Assembly: GCA_013289515.1 (NCBI GenBank)
Contig: JABCZU010000017.1
Location: 1 to 34,926, forward strand
Length of the DNA: 34,926 nt
Direction: 5' to 3'
From: Candidatus Babelota bacterium
GTDB taxonomy: Bacteria; Babelota; Babeliae; Babelales; RVW-14
The stretch's first letter is position 1. Each line of letters starts with the position of its first letter. The notes under the pieces are model-generated. The model was not told the origin of the DNA and did no database searches. It was given only the letters and a program-made list of their open reading frames with translations. Below are positions 17,074 through 25,562 of this stretch, piece by piece. The position numbers were made by a program, and so were the translations under genes.

Positions 17074-18006
17074 ATGATTGCAAATGTTATTATCCTGCTT
17101 ATGAGTATAAGCTTAACCCCTCTCTGCTCACTTAATGCAGCATTGCCACAGCCAGAACTAGCACCATGGAAAAAAAGAAGTGTAAACTTATGGTCAATGC
17201 ACAATTTTATGGGCATCTGTTTTAACAAAGCTAATACATCACAAGAGGAATCGAGGATTTCTGGTTTTGAGCTCTTTGAGAAGGCCACCACATTCGATAT
17301 TCATGCATGTCGAGCACTGTGCCGATGGCTGGTTGAGGATGTTGCGCGCATAACACAGGAGGTAGTGCGGCGTGATGGACAGCAGACAGATGAGATGCAA
17401 AAGCGCATTGCCACCCTACAGACAATCTCAACTCGTGACGTTGGCGATACAATTGATCTGATGGATTGTGCGAAGCTAAAAAACTTTTTTGACCAATATA
17501 TTGATGACTATAATGCCTTTATTACACATCTAAAGCGCATGCATGAGCGCTGGAAACCACTCAATATCACATTTTTATCTGTTCTAAATCGATTCGAGCT
17601 TGTATTCGATATCGAACATAGCATATCACACAATAAAGCAGTATCTTCTTGCAACAATACATATATCAGCCTAAAAGCACAAATTGGTAACCTTGAGATG
17701 CTTCATGCTTATTGTGATACAGTACTACCAAATCTGGAAGAATTGGGTTTACTGGCACCAGGACTGGCCTTATATTGCGCTAAGCTACAATTGCTTAAGG
17801 ACAGCAAACTCATGTTAAAGCTGACCGACGATGCAGCCTATACACTATATCAAGAGGGACTAGAGCACGTTGAGAAGTTTGTTAGAAAGCTGGAAATTGT
17901 AGCGGAGCTTAAAAGCTCCGTCAAAGCTGCGATGGAAACGAATACTCCATCCATGGAAGCATTGACGGGCATTGTTGAAAAGCTGAAAAATCTGACGCTG
18001 AAATGA
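17074..18006 (+). CDS. Exported protein of unknown function
   Basis: A 310-aa protein I do not recognise. The N-terminus (MIANVIILLMSISLTPLCSLNA) is a clear Sec signal peptide with cleavage near LNA-A. The mature part is mostly helical, with Cys residues scattered (CRALCRW, DCAKLKNF, SCNNTYISLK) and probable coiled coil from about 230 to the end. AAAGGA lies about 6 nt before the ATG. The stop overlaps the start of the next gene (ATGA), so the two are translated together. Its pairing with a DNA-binding regulator remnant gives no functional hint. Confidence 0.7.
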   Translation: MIANVIILLMSISLTPLCSLNAALPQPELAPWKKRSVNLWSMHNFMGICFNKANTSQEESRISGFELFEKATTFDIHACRALCRWLVEDVARITQEVVRRDGQQTDEMQKRIATLQTISTRDVGDTIDLMDCAKLKNFFDQYIDDYNAFITHLKRMHERWKPLNITFLSVLNRFELVFDIEHSISHNKAVSSCNNTYISLKAQIGNLEMLHAYCDTVLPNLEELGLLAPGLALYCAKLQLLKDSKLMLKLTDDAAYTLYQEGLEHVEKFVRKLEIVAELKSSVKAAMETNTPSMEALTGIVEKLKNLTLK

Positions 18007-19031
18007 AATATCCAGCACAAGAATCAACCCCAGACCTTATAGAAGAATTAGGCTGGAAATCACGCGGTATTGCGTATGATATAACGCCAGTTTATCATGC
18101 AACAATCAATGATTTAGATATGGCTAAAATCCAGCACTTTCTTGCAACACGAAAAAGCGCTACAACCGTTCCGATGTCACATGTTTCAGTAGAAAATGCC
18201 ATGCTCGCCTATCAGATCATCAAAAAAGATCATGGACATACCTATCCTACGGTTGCAGGAATCCTGATCTTTGGCAACAATCCCCAATTTTTCTTTTCTG
18301 AAGCACGTATCATGTGCGCACAGTTTCCAGGAACAACAATTGGAAGCGAAGTTGTCGCATCGCAAGATTGCCTTGGGACACTGGATGAGCAATTTAAAAA
18401 AGCCTATAATTTTGTCATACAGCAGCTTAATGTATCATGGAAAATCGTCGGTCCATTACGTGAAGAGCGCTTAGAAATTCCAGTACAAGCCATTAGAGAA
18501 ATAATCATTAATGCGATTATTCACCGTAATTATCATATTTCCGGTCCATCAAAAATAGCGGTTTTTGATAACCGCATAGAAATTTTTAGTCCGGGCAGCT
18601 TTCCAGGTCCCATTGTTCAACATTTGAAATCTGGCTTCACCTATCCACGTAATACAACAATATGCAAAATATTGCGTGAAATGGGTATGATAGAAACGTT
18701 TGGACTGGGCTTTTTGATCACATTCTCAAGCTACGAAAAAGAGAATCTAAAAACTCCCGAGATCATTGATGGTGAGAATTTTGTTAAGTGTATCCTCCCC
18801 AGAAGAGTGCCCGAAGGGCGTACACTACCAATTAGCATAACCGCTGGTTCTACAGATCTGACGGCTATTTTACATCTTTTTCTAACAGCAACTGAGATCT
18901 CAGTATCAGATGTGGTCAAAACACTACACCTTACAAGAGTAACCGCCTCTAGAAAGCTTGCAGCACTTGTTGCTCATGGTTTTTTAAAAAGGATTGGCAA
19001 GGGACGTGGAATACGATACATAAAAAAATAA
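18003..19031 (+). CDS. RecG-like HATPase/winged-helix regulator lacking its AlbA domain
   Basis: A 342-aa protein of the group annotated as putative transcriptional regulator or RecG-like ATP-binding protein (AlbA_2 plus HATPase_c_4). The sequence starts only at the very end of the AlbA_2 region (ELGWKSRGIAYDITPVYHAT), so the N-terminal DNA/RNA-binding domain is missing. The ATPase-like part is intact: LEIPVQAIREIIINAIIHRN, then VFDNRIEIFSPGSFPGPI and ILREMGMIETFGLGF. A C-terminal winged helix (TEISVSDVVKTLHLTRVTAS) follows. It overlaps the upstream exported-protein gene by 4 nt. The truncation may be natural or a decayed 5' end. A strong terminator follows. Confidence 0.8.
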   Translation: MKYPAQESTPDLIEELGWKSRGIAYDITPVYHATINDLDMAKIQHFLATRKSATTVPMSHVSVENAMLAYQIIKKDHGHTYPTVAGILIFGNNPQFFFSEARIMCAQFPGTTIGSEVVASQDCLGTLDEQFKKAYNFVIQQLNVSWKIVGPLREERLEIPVQAIREIIINAIIHRNYHISGPSKIAVFDNRIEIFSPGSFPGPIVQHLKSGFTYPRNTTICKILREMGMIETFGLGFLITFSSYEKENLKTPEIIDGENFVKCILPRRVPEGRTLPISITAGSTDLTAILHLFLTATEISVSDVVKTLHLTRVTASRKLAALVAHGFLKRIGKGRGIRYIKK

Positions 19032-19034
19032 TTA

Positions 19035-19077
19035 AAAAAAAGGGCCGACTGGAATTAACCAATCGGCCCTTTTTTTG
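19035..19077 (+). terminator. Rho-independent terminator
   Basis: The stem GGGCCGACTGG (19042-19052) / CCAATCGGCCC (19059-19069), one mismatch, is followed by seven T and preceded by an A run, so it can act in both directions. It serves the 17074-19031 pair and, on the other strand, the FolC-like gene. Confidence 0.9.
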
Positions 19078-19103
19078 TGTCTAAAACTATGTACTAAAAG
19101 TTC

Positions 19104-20510
19104 TTAGAACTTCTTGATACCGCGGTTCTGCCAATATTCGCTAACCATGCTGGTTGAACCAGAGATAACGACAAGCCCATCGCGCTCATCAACAGCTGTC
19201 TTAGCCTGTTCTAATGCTTCAGTAAATGAAGTAAAAGCCTTAGCCTTAACATTCAACTCTTTTGCCATCAGGCTAAGATCTTGAACATCGTGTGATGGTG
19301 TATCACTTGGTAGCGGCACCAAGAATACTTGACCGCTCACTTTTTTAAGTAAGTATCTAATTAATTTAATTGCTTCCATGGTATTAACCGATTTGCTAAA
19401 ACCAAGGATCAATACTAGGCCCTTAAGGGGTTTTTGGTAATGCAGTAAACGCACACCAAGAAAGAGATTGTTAAATGCATCAAGGTTATTAGCATTATCC
19501 AAAAGCATGGTTGGTTTCTCTTTATCCAGAAGCTCAAAACGACCGCGCATCAAATCGAACTGTTCATGCCAAAAAGTCTTTAATGTCTTGACTGGGTTAA
19601 GTTCTGCATGACGCTTAGCCTCTAGGGTTGGGCGTCCACGTTGGCCTTTTTGGGTAGCAAGTAGGTTGCCACGCAAGAATGGGGAGAACTTACCTTTTAT
19701 ATCTTCTGCATAAATTTGTGCTATACGCTCACCAAGTGATGCGGTGCGGCCGTACAGTTGTTCAAAAATATATGGCAACGTTGCGAGCTTACGAATAGGC
19801 ATTGCCCATTTAATATCACGCTCATCGCACCAGGCTTTCATTTTTTGAAGACGCAATTTGCTTTGCTCTGCTGAGATAAACCAGCATTGAGATTTTGCAA
19901 TCTCAAGCATTTCAAAAGAGGCTAGATCAAGGTCTTGATTTAAAAGACCCTTGCTGTCTTCGGCAATACGTGTGATAGCTGCAATTTTAGGGGTAAAATA
20001 TGCAGCTGCATCCAGCTTACCGCCGTAGGCAACTTCAATAAGCACAACATCGGTCTTTTCTGCCTTGAAATGTAACAATGATGCCATAAGCATAATTTCT
20101 TGCGCTGTAGCCTTGATTTCGTTCATTTCTGCGGCATTAATAACCTCATTAAGTACATCAGCAAACATTTTGTTTGCCATGGGGACAAAATTTGCTTCTA
20201 TGCACTCATTGTAGGTAAGTATATGCGTTGAATAGCACGCACCCACATTGAAACCCTCTTCCTTTAACAGCTTTGCTGCAAAATGGATGGTAGAGCTCTT
20301 ACCGTTGGTACCACCAACCAGGATGGTGTCCATTTTGGAGCCTATGCTATCAAAATGACGATCAAGCGCCTTCATACGTGTAAGGGCAGCCTCACCATAT
20401 TCAGAAGGCTTGAGCGCATCTAGGTAATCAACGATTTCGCTATAGCTTCTCGTTTTACCAAGGCCGGTCTGGCCTTTTTTTCGTACATTTAGTTCTGTTG
20501 ATGTTATCAT
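19104..20510 (-). CDS. Divergent FolC/Mur-ligase family protein
   Basis: A 468-aa protein of the Mur ligase superfamily, closest in layout to folylpolyglutamate/dihydrofolate synthase. The P-loop is GGTNGKSS (66-73; FolC normally GTNGKGS). EVAYGGKLDAA matches the FolC EVGLGGRLDATN motif. The C-terminal domain contains GRFELL, MLLDNANNLDAF (normally D-G-A-H-N) and LVLILGFSKSVN. The conserved D-H-x-x-x-L-G and EKAGI segments are replaced (EDSKGLLNQDLD), so metal and substrate binding have changed. The true substrate is uncertain. AAGGAA lies upstream of the ATG. No other folate gene is near. Confidence 0.75.
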   Translation of the reverse strand: MITSTELNVRKKGQTGLGKTRSYSEIVDYLDALKPSEYGEAALTRMKALDRHFDSIGSKMDTILVGGTNGKSSTIHFAAKLLKEEGFNVGACYSTHILTYNECIEANFVPMANKMFADVLNEVINAAEMNEIKATAQEIMLMASLLHFKAEKTDVVLIEVAYGGKLDAAAYFTPKIAAITRIAEDSKGLLNQDLDLASFEMLEIAKSQCWFISAEQSKLRLQKMKAWCDERDIKWAMPIRKLATLPYIFEQLYGRTASLGERIAQIYAEDIKGKFSPFLRGNLLATQKGQRGRPTLEAKRHAELNPVKTLKTFWHEQFDLMRGRFELLDKEKPTMLLDNANNLDAFNNLFLGVRLLHYQKPLKGLVLILGFSKSVNTMEAIKLIRYLLKKVSGQVFLVPLPSDTPSHDVQDLSLMAKELNVKAKAFTSFTEALEQAKTAVDERDGLVVISGSTSMVSEYWQNRGIKKF

Positions 20511-20806
20511 GGCGGTATTCCTTGTTTAAAGGGTTTATATATGCCTTATTGGCTATATATTGTTATATGTTACGATACTACGTTACGTTACTACAAAAAA
20601 TCCAACTAGGATTTAACTCGCTAAAATGTGCGTAAAATTTTTCACAATTTAAAATATTATGCACATACCTCATCTTATGGGATGTTTGATAAATTGTCAA
20701 ACACCTATTAATGGTCACTTTTTAGGGGTTTTTAATTACAAAAGTTACAATTGGAAACGATGAAGACGAGTAGCTCCTCTATTTCCCCCTCATTAAAAAC
20801 AAAAAA
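20511..20806. other. AT-rich intergenic region
   Basis: About 300 nt without a credible gene. It probably holds the promoter of the FolC-like gene (minus strand). An inverted repeat GTTTGA (20684-20689) / TCAAAC (20697-20702) could be an operator or short hairpin. No other signal was found. Confidence 0.5.
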
Positions 20807-20845
20807 AGCGCCTATAACCGGCGAAGGGTCATAGGCGCTTTTTTG
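20801..20845 (-). terminator. Terminator of the HigBA operon, possibly bidirectional
   Basis: The stem GCGCCTATAACC (20808-20819) / GGGTCATAGGCGC (20826-20838) is flanked by seven A on the left and six T on the right, so it works on either strand. It lies downstream of the antitoxin gene on the minus strand. Confidence 0.85.
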
Positions 20846-20934
20846 ATTATTTTATCATATGCTACGCGATATCAAGGGGAAAGGCCATTACTGTGCGCCC
20901 TATTGTGCCTCTTTCAAGCGGCTGACCAGGATTT

Positions 20935-21324
20935 CTATAAAAACATCTTGTAACTTGTATTGAAAATTTGAGCCAACTTCTGTGCCATCTTTTTTCCAAT
21001 AACACGCTTACTATGCTCCATTTGTGAAACATGGCTTTGATGAATACCAAGCTTTTTGGCTAACGCTGCCTGTGTCATACCATCACGAGCGCGGCATCCT
21101 CGAATGGTTGCACCTACTTCGCCATATTTTTGATAAAGATCTTTAAATACTTCACTGGCAGGAACAGTGTCATCATCGCCATTTTCAGATATCTTAAAGG
21201 GTCTGAGCGTAACACAAAGTTCTTGTGCCGATTTACGCGGCAGCAAAAATTTCATATTTGGCTCTCCATGAATAGTAACCTCAATAGAGTTGTTAATATG
21301 GAGCCTTTTCATGCGTTCCGACAT
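20935..21324 (-). CDS. HigA-type antitoxin, XRE-family HTH
   Basis: A 129-aa antitoxin. The C-terminal half is a Cro/CI-type helix-turn-helix: GATIRGCRARDGMTQAALAK then LGIHQSHVSQMEHSKRVIGK. The N-terminal half carries no recognisable domain and probably binds the toxin. ATG 21324 is chosen because GAGGTG lies about 6 nt upstream. The start lies within the 3' end of the toxin gene (32-nt overlap), so translation is coupled. Toxin-first order is typical of HigBA systems, where the antitoxin represses the shared promoter. Confidence 0.82.
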   Translation of the reverse strand: MSERMKRLHINNSIEVTIHGEPNMKFLLPRKSAQELCVTLRPFKISENGDDDTVPASEVFKDLYQKYGEVGATIRGCRARDGMTQAALAKKLGIHQSHVSQMEHSKRVIGKKMAQKLAQIFNTSYKMFL

Positions 21325-21577
21325 AATACACCTCAATAATTTGTATCTTTTTATTTACCACTTCCCAACACGCTACATATGTTGGCTTGCCTTGCTTAAG
21401 GTGACAATGATAATGGCCTTCTAGGCCCTTTAATTTACTAAAATTTTGCCAATTGTATCTCAATGGACCAAGCTCTTTCATCTCCCGCACCAAGAAGAAC
21501 ATGGCATCTTTGACCGTTTTTGGCATTGCATCAAGTTGTTTTCTGCATTTTTTCTTATAATCAACAGTCCAAGCCAT
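21293..21577 (-). CDS. RelE/HigB-superfamily toxin
   Basis: A 94-aa RelE-fold toxin, probably a ribosome-dependent mRNA endonuclease. Evidence: MAWTVDYKKKCRKQLDAMPK, LKGLEGHYHCHLKQGKPTYV and the closing strand KIQIIEVYYVGTHEKAPY, in the order of HigB/RelE proteins. GGGAG precedes the ATG. It is followed by and overlaps the HTH antitoxin. The RelE superfamily is clear, but the exact subfamily is not. Confidence 0.85.
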   Translation of the reverse strand: MAWTVDYKKKCRKQLDAMPKTVKDAMFFLVREMKELGPLRYNWQNFSKLKGLEGHYHCHLKQGKPTYVACWEVVNKKIQIIEVYYVGTHEKAPY

Positions 21578-21634
21578 GTATGCTCCCGAATACTGTCCTG
21601 TTTTTAATCCTTATTTCAATTTATATCATTTTTT

Positions 21635-21663
21635 GGTATAACACAATAGATCTACACCAGCAA
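21635..21663 (-). promoter_or_regulatory. Promoter of the toxin-antitoxin operon
   Basis: On the minus strand, TTGCTG (21663-21658) and TATACC (21640-21635) are separated by exactly 17 nt, about 58 nt before the toxin start. This is a good sigma70-type fit. Confidence 0.65.
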
Positions 21664-21680
21664 CAGCATTAAGAAATCAC

Positions 21681-21731
21681 AAGAGGAAGATGCTCTCCCT
21701 TCGTTGGGATGAGCATCTTCCTCTTCTTTTT
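21681..21731. terminator. Bidirectional terminator, copy 1
   Basis: A perfect 15-bp stem, AAGAGGAAGATGCTC (21681-21695) / GAGCATCTTCCTCTT (21711-21725), with inner TCCC/GGGA pairs. It resembles the terminator at 22902-22948, and the two belong to a duplicated segment. Confidence 0.85.
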
Positions 21732-21732
21732 C

Positions 21733-21832
21733 CTAAAATGGCTCCATTAGCTGGATGGCACTATCAAGCGCGGGATTAGACCGTGTATCAACCGTCTCTC
21801 CAGTATCAAATGGGCTTGCCGTCACAAAAATG
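21733..21832 (-). pseudogene. Truncated copy of the 3' end of the small exported-protein gene at 22952
   Basis: On the minus strand this encodes the final 33 or so residues of the 22952-23236 protein (VTASPFDTGETVDTRSNPAL..., ending LMEPF and TAG). DNA identity is about 90%, with a run of roughly 40 identical bases. It stops abruptly where the Rpn transposase gene ends. No start codon remains, so it is a fragment of a duplicated gene. Confidence 0.8.
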
Positions 21833-22678
21833 TTATTCCCGACTCAGTGCTTGGATCTCTTCAGCGGTTAGACCAGTACTGGTGATAATTGCTTTAATAT
21901 CTACACCGGCATTGAGTAATTTGATAGCTATATCACGAGCTTCTTCTTGTCTGCCCTTTTTCTCGCCTTTTTCGACTGCAAGCTCGATCGCGCCTTCTTC
22001 ATCAGTTGCCCGTATGAACGAATCGTAATATGCATTCATTTCTTCTTCTGTCCATGTCATACGAGTAGCGGTTTGGCATGCTTCCTCAAATTCATCTTCT
22101 GCTAAAGGCGCAGGAACATGATCTTGCTTATCAATCTTTTTTAAAAAATAAAGCCATTTGTCCTCATCACTGACAAGCTCTTTTTCTTGCTTCTTAAATT
22201 TAGGTAACTCAACAATGGCAATGGTTATCCCGTCAAAATCACATTCATGCGTTTCTATATCTTGCATGCGATGAATCGATTTAAATTTTGCTTTTTCAGG
22301 AAACAGCGTATATCCAAGAATAGCAACCCCAATAACAGGCAGGAGCTTGCGATATGATTTTGAAAATTCAAGCTGCGTGGCATAGGTCTTAGCAACATAG
22401 AACAGCATGCGTTTTTCAAAGTCTTTGACCCCTCTAACCTGAACCTCTATTATGTAGCGATTTTGTCTTTGATCAGTACATAGGATATCAAGAATGTTAT
22501 CTTTTTTGTCTTTCATAATGCGCTTTTGTTCAGTTGGCATGAACTGAATGTCTGCTATAGCACTATCACCCGCAAATTCTAAAATAGAGTTAAGAAAAGA
22601 GATGGTAACGCGTTTATGAGCCTCAGATCCAAAAATTTTTTTAAAGGCAACGTCATTGCAGGGGTCAAGAAAAATCAT
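21833..22678 (-). mobile_element. Rpn-family recombination-promoting nuclease / PD-(D/E)XK transposase
   Basis: A 281-aa protein of the Rpn/YhgA-like transposase group (PF12784 type). The N-terminus FLDPCNDVAFKKIFGSEAHK and the nuclease core DNILDILCTDQRQNRYIIEV (Asp and the E-V-Q triad) are characteristic. The middle has LGYTLFPEKAKF and the charged ELPKFKKQEKEL. The C-terminus, EEARDIAIKLLNAGVDIKA then ITSTGLTAEEIQAL, is the usual trailing helix pair. E. coli Rpn proteins are DNA endonucleases that raise RecA-independent recombination. AAGGA precedes the ATG. It sits between a truncated and a complete copy of the same small gene, each with its own terminator. Confidence 0.88.
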
Positions 22679-22901
22679 GGCTTATCCTTTCGTAGAGACG
22701 GGCAGGGCAGGCTCGGAGCCTGATTACTTTAATAATGACCAAGACTAACATGCTCAGCTCTGCGTTGCAATTCGTTGATTTTATTTGAGGGCAATGTCGT
22801 ACTTTTTCAAAAATCGCCCAAAAAAACGGCACTTTTAGAATCTTTTGCAAACAAACACCCAGAGCCAAAATAGCTAAAATTAAACGCTTTCGCTCATTAA
22901 G

Positions 22902-22948
22902 AAGAGAAAGATGCTCGCCCCCAATAAAGGGATGGGCATCTTTCTCTT
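22902..22948. terminator. Bidirectional terminator, copy 2
   Basis: A 13-bp stem AAGAGAAAGATGC (22902-22914) / GCATCTTTCTCTT (22936-22948) with inner CCC/GGG pairs. It lies just downstream of the minus-strand exported-protein gene. Confidence 0.85.
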
Positions 22949-22951
22949 TCT

Positions 22952-23236
22952 TTAAAACGGCTCCATCAGCTGAATTGCACTATCAAGCGCGGGATTAGAC
23001 CGTGTATCAACCGTCTCCCCCGTATCAAAAGGGCCTGACGTCACAAAAAATGGATTAGCATCAAAGGCGCTATTATCACTTGGCGCCTGATTCTTTGATA
23101 CCTCTTGATCAGCCACTGGCGCGGGCGGCGTTATCTCAACCTCATCTGGCAATAATGCCGGCTGCGGCGAAAGACTATATACATATATATGCGCGCCTAA
23201 TAATACCATCGTTAACCATGCTATTTTGTACGTCAT
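22952..23236 (-). CDS. Small exported or membrane-anchored protein
   Basis: A 94-aa protein with no recognised family. Residues 1-22 (MTYKIAWLTMVLLGAHIYVYSL) form one hydrophobic segment, a signal peptide or anchor. The rest is low-complexity, Pro- and Asp-rich, and probably disordered. AAGGGAA precedes the ATG. A second, truncated copy of its 3' end lies at 21733-21832, which shows the gene was duplicated. Confidence 0.65.
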   Translation of the reverse strand: MTYKIAWLTMVLLGAHIYVYSLSPQPALLPDEVEITPPAPVADQEVSKNQAPSDNSAFDANPFFVTSGPFDTGETVDTRSNPALDSAIQLMEPF

Positions 23237-23470
23237 CTTTTCCCTTTCACGTTCTACTATACATCACATATTGGTGTCCCATATCCCAATCCCAGTCTAA
23301 TAATTTTCTAGGCCAGGCCACCATTAATGTGTAATTAACCTGAAATAGCGTCTTGCTACCAGTACAAACACATGAACAAAGAGAATTATTTTACGATCCG
23401 CAGACAAAAACTATTAGGCCTGGGCAAAAATGACTTAAAAGTATTGGCAGGAGTCATTTTTTGGCGAAAT
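23237..23470. other. Intergenic region upstream of the rpsA promoter
   Basis: Divergent region between the small exported-protein gene and rpsA. An inverted repeat AAAAATGACT (23426-23435) / AGTCATTTTT (23452-23461), loop 16 nt, lies just upstream of the rpsA promoter and could be a terminator-like hairpin or an operator. No gene is visible. Confidence 0.5.
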
Positions 23471-23499
23471 TTGCCCTGCTACTTTTTTTATGGTAGACT
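23471..23499 (+). promoter_or_regulatory. rpsA promoter
   Basis: TTGCCC (23471-23476), 17-nt spacer and TAGACT (23494-23499) preceded by TGG (extended -10). Transcription would start near 23506, giving a leader of about 140 nt. Confidence 0.65.
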
Positions 23500-23503
23500 A
23501 ACC

Positions 23504-23550
23504 CCTCTAATGCAAATAGCATTATAGAGGCTATGTCGATGTAGACATAG
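23504..23550 (+). promoter_or_regulatory. Structured rpsA leader with two hairpins
   Basis: Hairpin 1 pairs CCTCTAATGC (23504-23513) with GCATTATAGAGG (23519-23530), with a two-base bulge. Hairpin 2 pairs CTATGTC (23531-23537) with GACATAG (23544-23550). They stand back to back at the very 5' end of the predicted transcript. In E. coli, S1 represses its own mRNA through leader structure; a similar role here is inferred. Confidence 0.55.
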
Positions 23551-23643
23551 TTATCCGTTTAACCCTATAAAAAGGTAGCGCACTCAATAGCATGTTCTTA
23601 ACCCGCGTGTTAGTTTTTGTTGCCACTACATAAGGAATCTTAA

Positions 23644-25557
23644 ATGCTTAAGATGAAGAATAATTTTCTTTCTTCTATTACGCCAGCCGATCTGCTTGAT
23701 GAAGATCTTCAGCTTAGCGATAGCCAGAAAGCTGAACTTGCCCAATACTACGAAGACTTTGGTACCAAATTCCAAGTCGGCAAAGTTATTAAAGGCAAAG
23801 TCCTTTCAAAAGAGGGCAATGGCGTATTAATCAGCATCGATTATAAATCTGACGGCCTTATCCCTAACTTCGAATTCTCTGAATATGAGCTCAAAAGAAT
23901 CGGGCTTAATGAAGATATCGATGTTATGCTTGATAGACTCGAAGACGAAAATGGTACCGTTGTACTATCCTATCAAAAGGCTAAAGCGCTCAGAGCTTGG
24001 GAAAAAATTGCCGAGCTTGCAGCAGCTGATGAGCCAGTACGTGGTATCGTTACACACAAGGTTAAGGGTGGTTTGAGTGTTGACATCGGCATTCCAGCGT
24101 TCCTACCAGGATCACAAGTTGACACACAACGCGTTACCAACTTTGATCAATTTGTTAATCAAGAAGTTACCTGCAAAATTCTTAAAGTTAATAAGAAGCG
24201 CGGTAACGTCATTATCTCTCGCAGAAAATACCTAGAAGAACAACGTGCAGAAGATAAGAAGAAAGCACTAGAAGTAATTAGCGAAAACCAAGTCATGCAA
24301 GGTATCGTTAAGAATATCACCAGCTATGGTGTATTTGTTGACGTAGGTGGCATTGACGGGCTCTTGCACATTACTGACATGTCTTGGGGTCGCATAGCAC
24401 ATCCAAGCGAACTTGTCAGAATTGGTGATACCATTAATGTTAAGGTCATCTCCTTTGATAAGAAGAATGAGAAGATCTCTTTGGGCATGAAACAACTTAC
24501 CCCAAATCCTTGGGAAAATGTTGATCAAAAATACCCAATCGGCTCAAAAATCAAAGGTCATGTATCAAGCATCACTGACTACGGCCTATTTGTTGAAGTT
24601 GAAAAGGGAATCGAAGGATTGGTACACATCTCTGAAATTTCATGGACAGAGCGTATCACCAACCTTTCCAAGTATTTCAATATCAACGATGTCGTTGAAG
24701 CATACGTTGTTGCCCTCGATAAGGACAACCGTCGTATGTCACTGAGCATCAAGCAACTCAAGGAAGATCCTTGGAAAGCAGTTGCCTCAAGCTTTAAAAT
24801 TGGCGATAAGATCAAAGGCAAAATTACCAACATTACCGATTTTGGACTCTTTGTTCAGCTGATCGAGGGTGTTGATGGCCTGGTCCACATTTCCGACATC
24901 TCTTGGACTGACCATGTCAGCCATCCAAGTGACCGTTACAAGAAAGGTGACATTGTTGAAGCCGTTATTCTGTCACTTGACCCAGATAATCGTAAGATCT
25001 CCTTGGGCATCAAGCAACTGGATAAAGATCCTTGGACAAATGTCGGCCAACAATATAAAGTTGGTGACTTTGTTGAAGGTAGCATTTCCAAGATCACCAA
25101 TTTTGGTGCCTTTGTTAAACTACCAACCGGTATTGAGGGATTAGTTCACATCTCTGAGCTTTCTGACAACGATGTAGCCAAAGTTGAAGACCTTCTCAAG
25201 GTTGGACAAGCGGCTAAATTCAGAGTTATTAAAGTAAGCCCAGAAGAGCGCAAGCTTGGTCTTAGCCTTAAGCCACAACGTGAAAAACCGGCGCCGGCTG
25301 AAGGTTCTGCTGACCAACAAGATGCACATACATCTAAAGAAGCTAAAAGTCACGCACCTAAAGCTCCTAAGGCACCGCGTGAACAACGCGAACCACGTGA
25401 ACAGCGTGACTATGATGCTAGCAGAGGCAGCGATGACAAGAAGGCAGCTCCTGTCAAACCTAAAGATGGTACGGTAAGAAACTCTTTGCAACAGGCCCTT
25501 GAAGAGCATGCTGCAAAGATGAAGAATGCCACACCTGCACCAAAAAACGAAGAATAA
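23644..25557 (+). CDS. rpsA: 30S ribosomal protein S1
   Basis: S1 binds mRNA at the 30S platform and helps initiate translation on structured or weak-SD messages. The 637-aa protein has six S1 domains at about 46-110, 129-195, 216-284, 300-371, 386-458 and 473-545; the last four carry the typical GxFVxx-GxxGLxHISE/D pattern. A charged, Ala/Pro/Arg-rich tail follows (about 550-637) and is probably disordered. It starts at ATG 23644 or, less likely, the ATG three codons on; AAGGAATC lies upstream. It has its own promoter and a structured leader. ndk follows by 5 nt. Confidence 0.97.
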   Translation: MLKMKNNFLSSITPADLLDEDLQLSDSQKAELAQYYEDFGTKFQVGKVIKGKVLSKEGNGVLISIDYKSDGLIPNFEFSEYELKRIGLNEDIDVMLDRLEDENGTVVLSYQKAKALRAWEKIAELAAADEPVRGIVTHKVKGGLSVDIGIPAFLPGSQVDTQRVTNFDQFVNQEVTCKILKVNKKRGNVIISRRKYLEEQRAEDKKKALEVISENQVMQGIVKNITSYGVFVDVGGIDGLLHITDMSWGRIAHPSELVRIGDTINVKVISFDKKNEKISLGMKQLTPNPWENVDQKYPIGSKIKGHVSSITDYGLFVEVEKGIEGLVHISEISWTERITNLSKYFNINDVVEAYVVALDKDNRRMSLSIKQLKEDPWKAVASSFKIGDKIKGKITNITDFGLFVQLIEGVDGLVHISDISWTDHVSHPSDRYKKGDIVEAVILSLDPDNRKISLGIKQLDKDPWTNVGQQYKVGDFVEGSISKITNFGAFVKLPTGIEGLVHISELSDNDVAKVEDLLKVGQAAKFRVIKVSPEERKLGLSLKPQREKPAPAEGSADQQDAHTSKEAKSHAPKAPKAPREQREPREQRDYDASRGSDDKKAAPVKPKDGTVRNSLQQALEEHAAKMKNATPAPKNEE

Positions 25558-25562
25558 TCATC

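Noticed and set aside
20862-21050. Small minus-strand ORF at the antitoxin 3' end
   Set aside because: Overlaps the antitoxin in another frame and lacks a start signal.
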